Positions 1-8,831 of a stretch of DNA of 64,000 nt are shown piece after piece. Source of the stretch: Tissierella simiarum (lineage in GTDB: Bacteria > Bacillota > Clostridia > Tissierellales > Tissierellaceae); NCBI RefSeq assembly GCF_018917865.1, contig NZ_JAHLPM010000008.1, positions 62,001 through 126,000 of the forward strand, in the 5' to 3' direction. Each line of letters starts with the position of its first letter. Position 1 is the stretch's first letter. A program made the position numbers and the translations under genes. The notes below the pieces were generated by a model. The model was not told the DNA's origin. It saw only the letters and a list, made by a program, of their open reading frames with translations, and ran no database searches.

Positions 1-326
1 CCAATAACAGCTCCATTAAGAATTACTGCCCCCATACCTATTAAACAGTTATTTCCCACTTTACAGCCATGAACTACTGCATTATGTCCAACAGTAGTAT
101 AATCACCGATTTCCAAAGGATCATTTGTATCTACATGTAAAGTAGCATTATCTTGGATATTAGTATATTTTCCAACAGTAATATAATTCATATCACCACG
201 AGCCACTGAACCATACCACATACTACTACCTTCACCTATAGTCACATCTCCTAAAACATCTGCTGTTTCAGCAATAAAAGCATTTGGATGGATATTGGTT
301 TTTTTATCTTTTAAATCTTTTATCAT
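1..326 (-). CDS. gamma-carbonic anhydrase-like hexapeptide-repeat protein (3' end outside window)
   Basis: I translated 108 codons from the ATG at 326; the gene runs off the left edge, so the C-terminus is missing. The protein shows the left-handed beta-helix hexapeptide pattern (ADVLGDVTIGEGSSMWYGSV) and the conserved stretch LHVD followed by GHNAVVHGC. Those histidines are the usual zinc ligands of gamma-class carbonic anhydrases (YrdA/CaiE group). An AAAGGAG ribosome site lies seven bases before the ATG. The family contains true carbonic anhydrases and many members of unknown substrate; zinc binding is well supported here, but the reaction is inferred. It is the first gene of a minus-strand series and has no visible functional link to topB next door. 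Confidence 0.85.
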   Translation of the reverse strand, partial: MIKDLKDKKTNIHPNAFIAETADVLGDVTIGEGSSMWYGSVARGDMNYITVGKYTNIQDNATLHVDTNDPLEIGDYTTVGHNAVVHGCKVGNNCLIGMGAVILNGAVI

Positions 327-374
327 ATGAATTCTCCTTTCATCTATTCTCATGTAATTCTATCACTAATTCTA

Positions 375-2561
375 TTATTTTAGTTTAAGCTTAGCAAGTG
401 CATCTGCTAATTCAGTATTTATTGATTCACTCTTTGTCTTATTTTGTTCTTTTAAATATCTAGAAACATCTTTTTTAGAAATATTATTCTTTTCTTTTTT
501 TCTTCTCTCATTAAATGTAGAAAGCTTTTCTCTATAACCACATTTACAAGTAAATATTTGTCCTTCTCCTTCTCCTTGCAGCTCTAATCTCTTATGACAA
601 TTAGGACATCTCGCATTGGTTTCTTTAGAAATATTTTTTCTATAACCGCATTCCCTATCTTGACAAACATACATCCTGCCTTTTTTCCCTTTTACTTCTA
701 ACATATATTTTCCACATTCAGGACATTTATTTCGTGTTAAATTATCGTGTTTAAATACTTCTTCACTATTTTTTATTTCATTTACAACAGTTTTGGAATA
801 TTCTTTCATCTCATTTATAAAGATTTTTCTATTTAGTTTTCCCTTAGCAATTAACCCTAGTTTCTGTTCCCATTCTGCTGTTAAGGCTGGTGATTTTAAC
901 TCTTCTGGCACTAAATCAAGAAGTTGTTTACCTTTGGAAGTAATAAAAATATCTTTACCTCTCTTTTCGATTAGAAAAGTATTAAAAAGTTTTTCAATTA
1001 TATCTGCCCTTGTAGCTACAGTGCCAATTCCACCAGTTTCTCCAATTATCTTTATTAAATCCTTGCTTTCATTAGCCATATATCTTGCTGGATTTTCCAT
1101 TGCTGAAAGTAATGTACCTTCATTAAAAGGTTCTGGAGGCTTGGTCTTTCCTTGAGTTTGTATTGTAGAAGATATCTTTAGAATATCCCCTTTATTTATT
1201 AATGGTAATACCTGTTCAGTAATATCTTCTTCTTCATCTTCCTGAAAGTTGTTTGAATAGACTTCTTTCCAACCTTGAGCTACAACTCTTTTACCTTTAG
1301 CTATAAAGTTTTCATCACCAATCTTAGCTTTAATAGTTGTTTGTTCATATTCAAAAGGAGGATATAGAACTGCTAGAAATCTCTTTACAACTAAATCATA
1401 TATTTTTCTTTCCTTATCATTTAATTGACTTAGAGGTACTCTTTCTTCTGTTGGAATAATAGCATGATGATCTGTTACCTTACTATTATCTACAAAAGAT
1501 TTATTCCCCTTTATAGGTTTATTTAAAACTTGTGATGCCATTTTGCTATAGGGTCCAATATTACAAGCCTTTACTCTATCCTCTAAAGTCTCCACCAAAT
1601 CATCAGATATATATCTAGAATCAGTTCTTGGATAAGTTAGTACTTTATGACTTTCATAAAGTCTTTGCATTATAGAGAGAGTTTCTTTTGCAGAATATCC
1701 AAAGATTTTATTTGCATCTCTCTGAAGTTCTGTTAAATCATATAGTCCAGGTGGAAAGCTTTTTTTGTGTGTTTTCTCTACATCTATTACTTTACCATCT
1801 TTTCCTTTTATATTGGTAAGAATCTGATCACATTTATCCTTATTAAAAGTTTTCGTATCTTTATTATTGCTATCCTGCCATATTAATTTTAAATTATTTG
1901 TAGAGGCAGTGATACCATAGTATTCTTTGGCTTTAAATTTTTTAATTTCTTCTTCCCTTTTTGCAATCATAAATAAAGTAGGAGTTTGAACCCTTCCACA
2001 AGAAAGTTGAGCATTATATCTACAAGTTAAAGCACGAGTAGCATTGATTCCCACTACCCAATCTGCTTCTGCTCTTGCCTGTGCAGATTCATAGAGATTT
2101 TCGTAGACTCTACCATCCTTTAAATTGTTAAACCCATCTTTAATAGCCTTATCTGTAACAGAAGAAATCCAAAGTCGTTTAATTGGTTTCTTTACACCTG
2201 CCTTCTCTATAATCCATCTAGCCACCAGTTCTCCTTCACGACCAGCATCTGTAGCTATAACAATTTCGGATACATCTTTCCTGTTCATTTGTTCTTTGAC
2301 AATATAGAACTGTTTACTGCTTTGCTTAATAACTACCAGTTTTAAATAGGGTGGCAGCATTGGTAAATCTTCAATTCTCCAAGACTTATATTTTTTATCA
2401 TAGGCTTCTGGATCAGCTAAAGTCACTAAATGACCTAAAGCCCAAGTAATAATATATTTATTTCCTTCTAAATAGCCATTCCCTTTTTTATTACAGTTTA
2501 ACACTCTTGCAATATCTCTAGCTACAGAAGGTTTTTCTGCTAGTACTAGTATTTTACTCAT
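375..2561 (-). CDS. topB: DNA topoisomerase III (type IA)
   Basis: A 728-residue type IA topoisomerase that cuts and passes single DNA strands, relaxing negative supercoils and decatenating replication intermediates in the cytosol. The N-terminal TOPRIM domain opens with LVLAEKPSVARDIA and contains the acidic ATDAGREGEL motif. The catalytic tyrosine sits in VLTYPRTDSRYI near residue 310. The C-terminus carries two four-cysteine zinc ribbons (CPECGKYML... and CPNCHKRL..., about residues 613-690), as in the long clostridial TopB. AAAGGATG precedes the ATG. Length and motifs are normal; no damage is visible. A TopA assignment is less likely because the start and domain order match TopB/YrfJ-type enzymes. 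Confidence 0.95.
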   Translation of the reverse strand: MSKILVLAEKPSVARDIARVLNCNKKGNGYLEGNKYIITWALGHLVTLADPEAYDKKYKSWRIEDLPMLPPYLKLVVIKQSSKQFYIVKEQMNRKDVSEIVIATDAGREGELVARWIIEKAGVKKPIKRLWISSVTDKAIKDGFNNLKDGRVYENLYESAQARAEADWVVGINATRALTCRYNAQLSCGRVQTPTLFMIAKREEEIKKFKAKEYYGITASTNNLKLIWQDSNNKDTKTFNKDKCDQILTNIKGKDGKVIDVEKTHKKSFPPGLYDLTELQRDANKIFGYSAKETLSIMQRLYESHKVLTYPRTDSRYISDDLVETLEDRVKACNIGPYSKMASQVLNKPIKGNKSFVDNSKVTDHHAIIPTEERVPLSQLNDKERKIYDLVVKRFLAVLYPPFEYEQTTIKAKIGDENFIAKGKRVVAQGWKEVYSNNFQEDEEEDITEQVLPLINKGDILKISSTIQTQGKTKPPEPFNEGTLLSAMENPARYMANESKDLIKIIGETGGIGTVATRADIIEKLFNTFLIEKRGKDIFITSKGKQLLDLVPEELKSPALTAEWEQKLGLIAKGKLNRKIFINEMKEYSKTVVNEIKNSEEVFKHDNLTRNKCPECGKYMLEVKGKKGRMYVCQDRECGYRKNISKETNARCPNCHKRLELQGEGEGQIFTCKCGYREKLSTFNERRKKEKNNISKKDVSRYLKEQNKTKSESINTELADALAKLKLK

Positions 2562-2596
2562 AAAAACATCCTTTCAATTAAGCAAATTTTATACTT

Positions 2597-4480
2597 TTAA
2601 GAATTATTTTGCTCATTAATTTTGTCAGCTAACTCATTGAGATACAGCCATCTTTCCATTTTTTCATCCAATTGAAATTCTAATTTTTCTTTTTCTGCAA
2701 GTAATTCTTGTAGAACCGTATATTCACTAGAGGATTCTTCAATTTTATCGTTAACCTTTTTAATCTCACTCTCAAGTTTAGCAATTATATCATCTATCTC
2801 TTCCCATTCTCGTTGTTCATTATAGGAAAATTTTAAGGTTTTTTTAGTTTCTCTCTCCTTTTTCTTTGGTTTATTGCTATGAATAGAGACTTCTTCTAAA
2901 GTTTTCTTATTCTTCTCTTTAAAATAAGAATAATTCCCTGTATATTGAACTATTTTACCTTTTCCTTCAAAGACAAATACCTTTTCTACTAATTTATCTA
3001 AAAAATATCTATCATGGGACACTGCTACAACGGCTCCTAGAAATTCTTCCAAATAATCCTCTAAAATCGTAAGAGTTTGTATATCTAAATCATTAGTAGG
3101 TTCATCTAAAAGAAGTACATTGGGAGCTTCCATAAGTACTCTAAGTAGATGTAATCTTCTCTTTTCTCCTCCTGAAAGTTTTCCTATTGGAGTCCATTGA
3201 GCTTCTTTAGAGAATAGAAATCTTTCTAACATTTGAGAAGCACTTATCTTATCACCTTCAGCTGTTGTAAGATATTCTCCACCTTCTCTTATATATTCTA
3301 TTGCTCTCATATCATTATCCATATGATAGGTTTCTTGAGAAAACACTCCAATCTTTACGGTTTCTCCTATGTCTACTGTACCAAAATCAGGTTCAATTTT
3401 CCTTGACATTATATTTATCAATGTAGATTTTCCACTACCATTGGGTCCTAATATGCCTATTCTGTCATCTCTAAGTATAATATAATTAAAATCATTTATT
3501 ACCTTCTTATCATCAAAGGATTTACTAATACCTTCTAATTCTATTATTTTTTTACCTAACCGTCTACTTCCTACAGATATTTCAAGTTTTTCATCTGGAG
3601 AATCTAATTTCTTTTCACTTAATTCATAGAAACGATCTATTCTAGCTTTTTGCTTAGTAGTTCTAGCCTTGGCTCCTTGCTTCATCCAAGCCAATTCTTG
3701 TCTAAATAAGTTCTGCCTTTTTTTCTCACTAGCAGCTTCCATATCTTCTCTTTCTAACTTTTTTTCTAAAAAGTAGTTATAATTACCTTTATAAGAATAA
3801 ATATTGCTATTATCTAATTCTATTATTTGGTTTACTACTCTATCTAGAAAATATCTATCATGAGTAATCATTAATAAAGCACCTTTTCTCTTGCTTAAAT
3901 ATTCTTCTAACCAATCTATGGTATCATTATCAAGGTGGTTTGTAGGCTCATCTAATATAAGTAGTTCTGATGGGTTTATTAAAGCACTGGCTAAGGCTAC
4001 TCTTTTTCTTTGTCCTCCAGATAAATTTTCTATCTTTTCTTGAAAATTAGTAATTCCCAACTGATTTAATATAGATTTAGCTTCACTTTCTAAATCCCAT
4101 GCATTTGCTATATCCATTTCATGAGTAAGTCTAATGATTTCTTCACTTGATGTCTGAGGATTACTAATGGCTTCTTTATATTTTCTAATTATCATCATGT
4201 TTTTAGAATTTCCTTTAAACACTTGCTCCACAACAGTAGCATTAGGATCAAAGGAAATATCTTGAGGAAGGTACTCAATTCTAACAGAAGTACCTTTAAC
4301 AATCTTTCCTTCATCAGCCTCTTCTAAACCTGCAATTAATTTCAATAAAGTAGTTTTTCCTGTACCATTTATACCTATAAGACCTATTTTATCTCCTTCA
4401 CTAATGCCAAAATTTATATTTTTAAATAATTGCTTTTCACTATAAGACTTTGAAATGTTTTCTATGGTTATAAGATTCAT
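2597..4480 (-). CDS. uup: ABC-F family ATPase, Uup type
   Basis: A 627-residue tandem ATP-binding-cassette protein with no membrane segments, so it acts on ribosomes or DNA rather than in transport. Cassette 1 has Walker A GINGTGKTTLL, signature LSGGQRKRV and Walker B LLILDEPTNHLD; cassette 2 has GPNGSGKSTLI, LSGGEKRRL and LLLDEPTNDLD. The linker between them (EKKRQNLFRQELAWMKQGAKARTTK region) and a charged C-terminal coiled coil after about residue 555 match the Uup subgroup, linked to ribosome function and precise excision. It follows hypA but is separated from it by a strong hairpin. The subgroup assignment rests on the C-terminal coil and is less sure than the family. Confidence 0.88.
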   Translation of the reverse strand: MNLITIENISKSYSEKQLFKNINFGISEGDKIGLIGINGTGKTTLLKLIAGLEEADEGKIVKGTSVRIEYLPQDISFDPNATVVEQVFKGNSKNMMIIRKYKEAISNPQTSSEEIIRLTHEMDIANAWDLESEAKSILNQLGITNFQEKIENLSGGQRKRVALASALINPSELLILDEPTNHLDNDTIDWLEEYLSKRKGALLMITHDRYFLDRVVNQIIELDNSNIYSYKGNYNYFLEKKLEREDMEAASEKKRQNLFRQELAWMKQGAKARTTKQKARIDRFYELSEKKLDSPDEKLEISVGSRRLGKKIIELEGISKSFDDKKVINDFNYIILRDDRIGILGPNGSGKSTLINIMSRKIEPDFGTVDIGETVKIGVFSQETYHMDNDMRAIEYIREGGEYLTTAEGDKISASQMLERFLFSKEAQWTPIGKLSGGEKRRLHLLRVLMEAPNVLLLDEPTNDLDIQTLTILEDYLEEFLGAVVAVSHDRYFLDKLVEKVFVFEGKGKIVQYTGNYSYFKEKNKKTLEEVSIHSNKPKKKERETKKTLKFSYNEQREWEEIDDIIAKLESEIKKVNDKIEESSSEYTVLQELLAEKEKLEFQLDEKMERWLYLNELADKINEQNNS

Positions 4481-4632
4481 ATTGATTCCTTTCTATATAA
4501 TTTCTTTTCTTACAAATAGTATTATAACACATATGGACAAACAAGCTTATCAATTTTAAATTGCATAAAAATCTTTGTCCTGATAATTTCCAATCTCATC
4601 TATACAATAAGTATAACTTTCTTATTAAACCA

Positions 4633-4671
4633 AAATACCTAATTACCTTCTAAGAAGGTAATTAGGTATTT
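4633..4671. terminator. bidirectional terminator hairpin
   Basis: A perfect 18-bp inverted repeat (arms 4633-4650 and 4654-4671, loop TAA) ending in A/T runs on both sides. It lies between the stop of hypA (4691) and the start of uup (4480), so it most likely ends the minus-strand hyp operon. Confidence 0.8.
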
Positions 4672-4690
4672 TTTCATAATAATCTCCCTT

Positions 4691-5032
4691 TTAATAAGCT
4701 ATAATCTCTTTAATTAATAATTCTCTACCACTGAGCAACTCCCAATCCTGACTCCTGCAATCTGGACATTGTTTATTATGCTGGATCAAATTAAATACTT
4801 TATCACATTTATGACATATACAATTACCTGGCAATATCTCAATTTCCAGTTTTGTATCCTGCAATAGCGTACCATCAACTGCAGCAGGATAACAGTCTTC
4901 AACATATTTTGGTATTACGGAAGATAACTCGCCAATTTGAAGCACCAATGTATCAATATTTGTAACTCCATTTTCTTCAGCAAATCTTTCAACTGTTTTA
5001 ACGATTTGAATTATAATTCCTAATTCATGCAA
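4691..5032 (-). CDS. hypA: hydrogenase nickel incorporation protein HypA
   Basis: A 113-residue nickel metallochaperone that hands Ni to [NiFe]-hydrogenase (or urease) apo-enzymes together with HypB. It begins M-H-E, the nickel-binding N-terminal motif. The zinc site is C-x2-C (ICHKCDK) plus C-x2-C (CPDC). The initiator is TTG at 5032, placed by an AGGGGTGG ribosome site about six bases upstream and by the need for the MHE terminus. It is the last gene of a three-gene operon with hypB and the 899-residue oxidoreductase. No hydrogenase structural gene is in the window, so the client enzyme is unknown. Confidence 0.93.
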   Translation of the reverse strand: MHELGIIIQIVKTVERFAEENGVTNIDTLVLQIGELSSVIPKYVEDCYPAAVDGTLLQDTKLEIEILPGNCICHKCDKVFNLIQHNKQCPDCRSQDWELLSGRELLIKEIIAY

Positions 5033-5112
5033 ATGAATCCACCCCTATTTCTTTGCATATAAAGAATATAGGGTGAGTTTCCATACCCACCCCTCTTCCA
5101 TTTATTGCAATA

Positions 5113-7812
5113 TCAATTTGTCTTACTGTCTTTATTTGAACCACGGAAAGATTTTTTAATACTATGAGTAACCATTCTACCTTTACGCCCAATCATATTC
5201 TTAATAATTACTGGTTTAAGCTTTTCAAAAGGTACATTTTGAGCATCATATTTTCTTACAAGTGATATAGCGTCAAATTTACATCTAGTTGTGCATGAAC
5301 CACATCCTACGCACATATATTCATCTACTGTTGTAGCACCACAACTAAGGCACCGTTCTGTTTCCTTTCTAACTTGCTCTTCTGTAAGTGTAGGACGCAA
5401 ATCCTTGAAAGACGCTTTAGCCTTAGCACCATCAACATGGTTTGTTCTTTGTCTTGGGATGCGGTCATATCCTTCAAGATCTAAGTTTTCTTTATCAAAT
5501 GCACGATATTCTCTTCTGTCACGTCCGAGAACCAAATCCTGTCCTGAGTGCACATAACGATGGATTGAAATCGCACCTTCCTTACCTAAAGCAATAGCAT
5601 CAATGGCAAATTTAGGACCTGTTACTGCATCTCCACCTGCAAATACATCAGGCTCTCCAGTCTGAAGAGTAAAGGAATCCACTTTGATTGTATTGTTTGG
5701 ATTTAATTCCATTTTTGAGTCCTTTAACAGCTCTCCCCAATCTATCCCTTGACCTATTGAAAGCAATACCTTATCTGCCTTAACAAACTTGGTTTCATTT
5801 TCATCAAATTTAGGACTAAATTTTCTATTCTCATCAAAAACTGAAACACATTTTTTAAATTCTACACCAACAACATGACCATTTTCTGTAACAATACATC
5901 TCGGACCCCAAGAATTGTTAATTCCAATATCTTCTGACAATGCTTCTTCAATTTCTTCATCAAGGGCTGGCATTTCCTTTCTACTTTCAAGACAGAACAT
6001 ATTAACTTTTGAAGCTCCAGCTCTTGTAGCTGTTCTTGCAACGTCAATGGCAACATTACCACCACCAATTACAATAACTTCTCCTTCAAGTTTTATGCTA
6101 TTACCTAAGTTAACGTCTAATAAGAAATCAACACCTGTGATAACACCTTCTGCGTCTTCACCTTCAATACCAAGTTTTCTACCTGCTTGAGCACCAATTG
6201 CAAGATAAAATGCTTCATATCCTTGATTTCTTAAATCTTCAAGGCTTAAATCTTTACCTACTTCGACACCCATTTTAAACTCTACACCTAATTCTCTTAA
6301 AATATCAATTTCAGCATTTACTACATCTTTTTCTAATCTATAAGATGGAATTCCAAGTGTTAACATACCACCAAGTGCCTTTTGTTTTTCAAACACTGTT
6401 ACCTTATAACCATCAATTGCTAAGTAGTAAGCACAAGAAAGACCTGATGGACCGGCACCAATAATGGCGATTTTATTTCCATAGTTATGTCTCAATTTTG
6501 GTACATACTGGTTATCCATGTTTAAATCTTGTTCTGCAATAAATTTTTTGATATCATCAATAGCAATTGGCTCATCAACATCGCCTCTGGTACATACAGA
6601 TTCACATGTCCTTGGGCAGATACGTCCACATACTGCAGGAAAGGGATTTTGCTTCTTAATAAGTTCAAGTGCTTCTGTATATCTTCCTTGAGAAGCTAGC
6701 TTGATATAGCCTTGAATCGGAATATGGGCTGGACACTGTGTTATACAAGGACTTGTTCCAGTTTCTACAACATTTTTTCTATTGGTACGATAATCTGGAT
6801 TCCATTTGTCTGGACCCCATTTCGTATTGGATGGAAAATCTTCTCTCTTCTCAATGACTTGTGCTTCAGCACATAATTTTTGACCTAATTTCAATGCATT
6901 AACAGGACAAACTGCAACACATTCTCCACAAGCAACACATTTCTCTTTATCAACATGGGAAACATAATTTGAACGCACCATGTCATTGTTCAAAAACATT
7001 CCAGCAGTTCTTAAAGATAGGCAACTACATCCACAACAGTTACAAATTGCGTGGGTTTTTCCTGGACCATCTGTATTGGGGATTTGATGCATTAAACCAT
7101 TTTCTTCTGCTTTTTTTATAATTTCAAATGCTTCTTCACGGGTAATCTCCCTACCTCTACCTGTACGAATATAGAACTCAGCAGCATGACCCAGTTGAAT
7201 ACACATATCTTCCTTTAAATGTCCACAACCTTCTCCCATGACTTCTCTAGCTGTACGACAAGAGCAATCTGAAACTGAGAAAACTTCATGTTCATAAAGA
7301 TATTTAGAAACTTCCTCATAAGATGCCCTTCTAGTTTCACCGTCAATGGCCATTTCAATGGGAATAACACGCATAAGACCTGTTCCTACAGGAAAAACAC
7401 CTGCTGTTTGAGGTCCTCTTACCCTTCCATAGGCCTCAAAAGCCTCTGCAATTTGAGGGTACTTTTTAACATTTTCCTTATTGTTAACCATCATTTCCAT
7501 AATGCCTGGAACCCAAATCTCAAGCCAGTATTTATCAACCCCATCCTTTTCACCAACAAAGCAAGCTCCAGCAACGGCTAATTCCCATAGAAGTTTTTTT
7601 GTTTCTTCCAAGGATTTCCCGCATAAAGGGGCCACCTCTTCTGCACTCATAGGTTTACGGAATTGCAAGCAAAGTCCTACCTCTGCCATCTCTTCTGTAA
7701 CAACAGGTTCTAAAATCATATATTCAGGGTCTTTTGCCGTATATGCTGATTTTGAACCAGACTTTTTTCTACCAATATGATTAGCCAGATCCAATACTTT
7801 TTGTTTAACCAT
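5113..7812 (-). CDS. multidomain FeS/FAD NAD(P)H oxidoreductase (GltD-like core)
   Basis: An 899-residue fusion protein. Residues 1-270 are an Fe-S region with CSC near 183 and CNCCGCSC near 260. A 4Fe-4S ferredoxin motif (CVACGECVAVCP) follows at about 293-305. A glutamate-synthase-small-subunit-like part then contains CGRICPRTCESVC, the FAD site IIGAGPSGLSCAYYL near 447, and the NAD(P) site VIGGGNVAIDVARTA near 582. The C-terminus adds CLSCGATT and CVGCGSCTTRCKF clusters. The GltD family moves electrons between NAD(P)H and Fe-S centres. Being placed between hypB and hypA suggests redox work tied to a nickel hydrogenase, for example as a diaphorase or ferredoxin-coupled subunit; that is inference. 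No glutamate synthase large subunit is present. The GGGGG ribosome site fits the ATG. Confidence 0.8.
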   Translation of the reverse strand: MVKQKVLDLANHIGRKKSGSKSAYTAKDPEYMILEPVVTEEMAEVGLCLQFRKPMSAEEVAPLCGKSLEETKKLLWELAVAGACFVGEKDGVDKYWLEIWVPGIMEMMVNNKENVKKYPQIAEAFEAYGRVRGPQTAGVFPVGTGLMRVIPIEMAIDGETRRASYEEVSKYLYEHEVFSVSDCSCRTAREVMGEGCGHLKEDMCIQLGHAAEFYIRTGRGREITREEAFEIIKKAEENGLMHQIPNTDGPGKTHAICNCCGCSCLSLRTAGMFLNNDMVRSNYVSHVDKEKCVACGECVAVCPVNALKLGQKLCAEAQVIEKREDFPSNTKWGPDKWNPDYRTNRKNVVETGTSPCITQCPAHIPIQGYIKLASQGRYTEALELIKKQNPFPAVCGRICPRTCESVCTRGDVDEPIAIDDIKKFIAEQDLNMDNQYVPKLRHNYGNKIAIIGAGPSGLSCAYYLAIDGYKVTVFEKQKALGGMLTLGIPSYRLEKDVVNAEIDILRELGVEFKMGVEVGKDLSLEDLRNQGYEAFYLAIGAQAGRKLGIEGEDAEGVITGVDFLLDVNLGNSIKLEGEVIVIGGGNVAIDVARTATRAGASKVNMFCLESRKEMPALDEEIEEALSEDIGINNSWGPRCIVTENGHVVGVEFKKCVSVFDENRKFSPKFDENETKFVKADKVLLSIGQGIDWGELLKDSKMELNPNNTIKVDSFTLQTGEPDVFAGGDAVTGPKFAIDAIALGKEGAISIHRYVHSGQDLVLGRDRREYRAFDKENLDLEGYDRIPRQRTNHVDGAKAKASFKDLRPTLTEEQVRKETERCLSCGATTVDEYMCVGCGSCTTRCKFDAISLVRKYDAQNVPFEKLKPVIIKNMIGRKGRMVTHSIKKSFRGSNKDSKTN

Positions 7813-7849
7813 ATATTTTCCCCCTAATTTGATTTTTATTATGTTCCTA

Positions 7850-8518
7850 CTACTCTTTCCAATTTTTCACTTCAGTACGGATCCAATCTGCCCATTCATC
7901 AATACCTTCACCTGTTCTTGCAGAAATAGGGATAATCTTAATATTGGGATTCAATTTCTTTACACGTGCTTTAACTGCTTCTAAATCAAAATCAAAATAA
8001 TCTATTACATCAATTTTATTAATCAATAAAACATCGACAACTGAAAACATTAAGGGATATTTTAGAGGTTTATCATCACCTTCTGGCACACTTAATATCA
8101 TAGCGTTTTTGGATGCACCCGTGTCAAACTCTGCTGGACATACTAAATTTCCTACATTCTCTAAGATTATAAAGTCAGTACCTTCTGTACCAAGCCCTGA
8201 TAAACCTTGCTTAGTCATATCAGCATCTAAATGGCACATTCCGCCTGTATGCAACTGGATGACCTTTGTACCAGTTTTAGCTACCGCATGGGCATCCACA
8301 TCAGAATCAATATCTGCTTCCATGACACCAATTGTCATATCTGACTTCAAAGCTTCAATAGTTCTTAAAACTGTTGTCGTTTTACCTGACCCTGGCGATG
8401 ACATGAGATTCAATAAAAAAGTCTTATTCTTCTTTAATTCATCCCTTAGTAGATTAGCTTGACGATTGTTGTCTTCAAAGACACTTTCTTTGATTTCTAA
8501 AACTTTAAAAGTTTCCAT
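7850..8518 (-). CDS. hypB: hydrogenase nickel incorporation GTPase HypB
   Basis: A 222-residue SIMIBI-class GTPase that drives nickel delivery with HypA. Visible motifs are the P-loop MSSPGSGKTTTV, the EADIDSDVDA switch region, and NKIDVIDYFDF (the NKxD guanine motif). The metal-site residues between the GTPase protomers are in GGMCHLDADM. There is no His-rich N-terminal nickel store, unlike some HypB. The ATG has a strong AGGTGGAG site. It is the first gene of the operon hypB / oxidoreductase / hypA and is read from the promoter at 8606-8634. Confidence 0.94.
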   Translation of the reverse strand: METFKVLEIKESVFEDNNRQANLLRDELKKNKTFLLNLMSSPGSGKTTTVLRTIEALKSDMTIGVMEADIDSDVDAHAVAKTGTKVIQLHTGGMCHLDADMTKQGLSGLGTEGTDFIILENVGNLVCPAEFDTGASKNAMILSVPEGDDKPLKYPLMFSVVDVLLINKIDVIDYFDFDLEAVKARVKKLNPNIKIIPISARTGEGIDEWADWIRTEVKNWKE

Positions 8519-8605
8519 ATGCTATCTCCACCTCTCCATAAGTTTTCATTGTGTTCTAATGCTATCTGAAATCTCTATAAAAATTGTTATTATTCTGTCA
8601 TTCTT

Positions 8606-8634
8606 ATTGTATTTAAAATAAAAACGACTGTCAA
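8606..8634 (-). promoter_or_regulatory. sigma-A promoter of the hypB operon
   Basis: On the minus strand, TTGACA (8629-8634), exactly 17 bp, then TACAAT (8606-8611). It is about 90 bp before the hypB ATG. The same boxes and spacing occur before the FmdE-like gene (12570-12598). Confidence 0.85.
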
Positions 8635-8646
8635 AGACAAAGAAAT

Positions 8647-8774
8647 ATTGAAATTTCAATACATTTTAACTTTATCTTTCAAGTTTGGTTTACATTTACT
8701 ATATGTGATGAACTTAGGTTCTAACACTTATCTCAAAGGTTTTTATAGCACTATATGTAAACACAACTTGAAAG
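8647..8774 (-). promoter_or_regulatory. upstream dyad array of the hypB promoter
   Basis: Just upstream of the -35 box is the 14-bp perfect palindrome ATTGAAATTTCAAT (8647-8660). Further upstream is a near-perfect inverted repeat: arm CTTTCAAGTTTGGTTTACAT (8676-8695) and its partner ATGTAAACACAACTTGAAAG (8755-8774), 99 bp from end to end. An equivalent set lies at 12611-12736. Palindrome near -55 and further sites upstream suit an activator, but the protein is unknown. An 85-codon plus-strand reading frame over this DNA is probably not a gene. Confidence 0.7.
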
Positions 8775-8831
8775 TAAAAAATCAGCCAAAATATTACGTA
8801 TTATTGTCTCCATTATTTATATATCAAGCAC

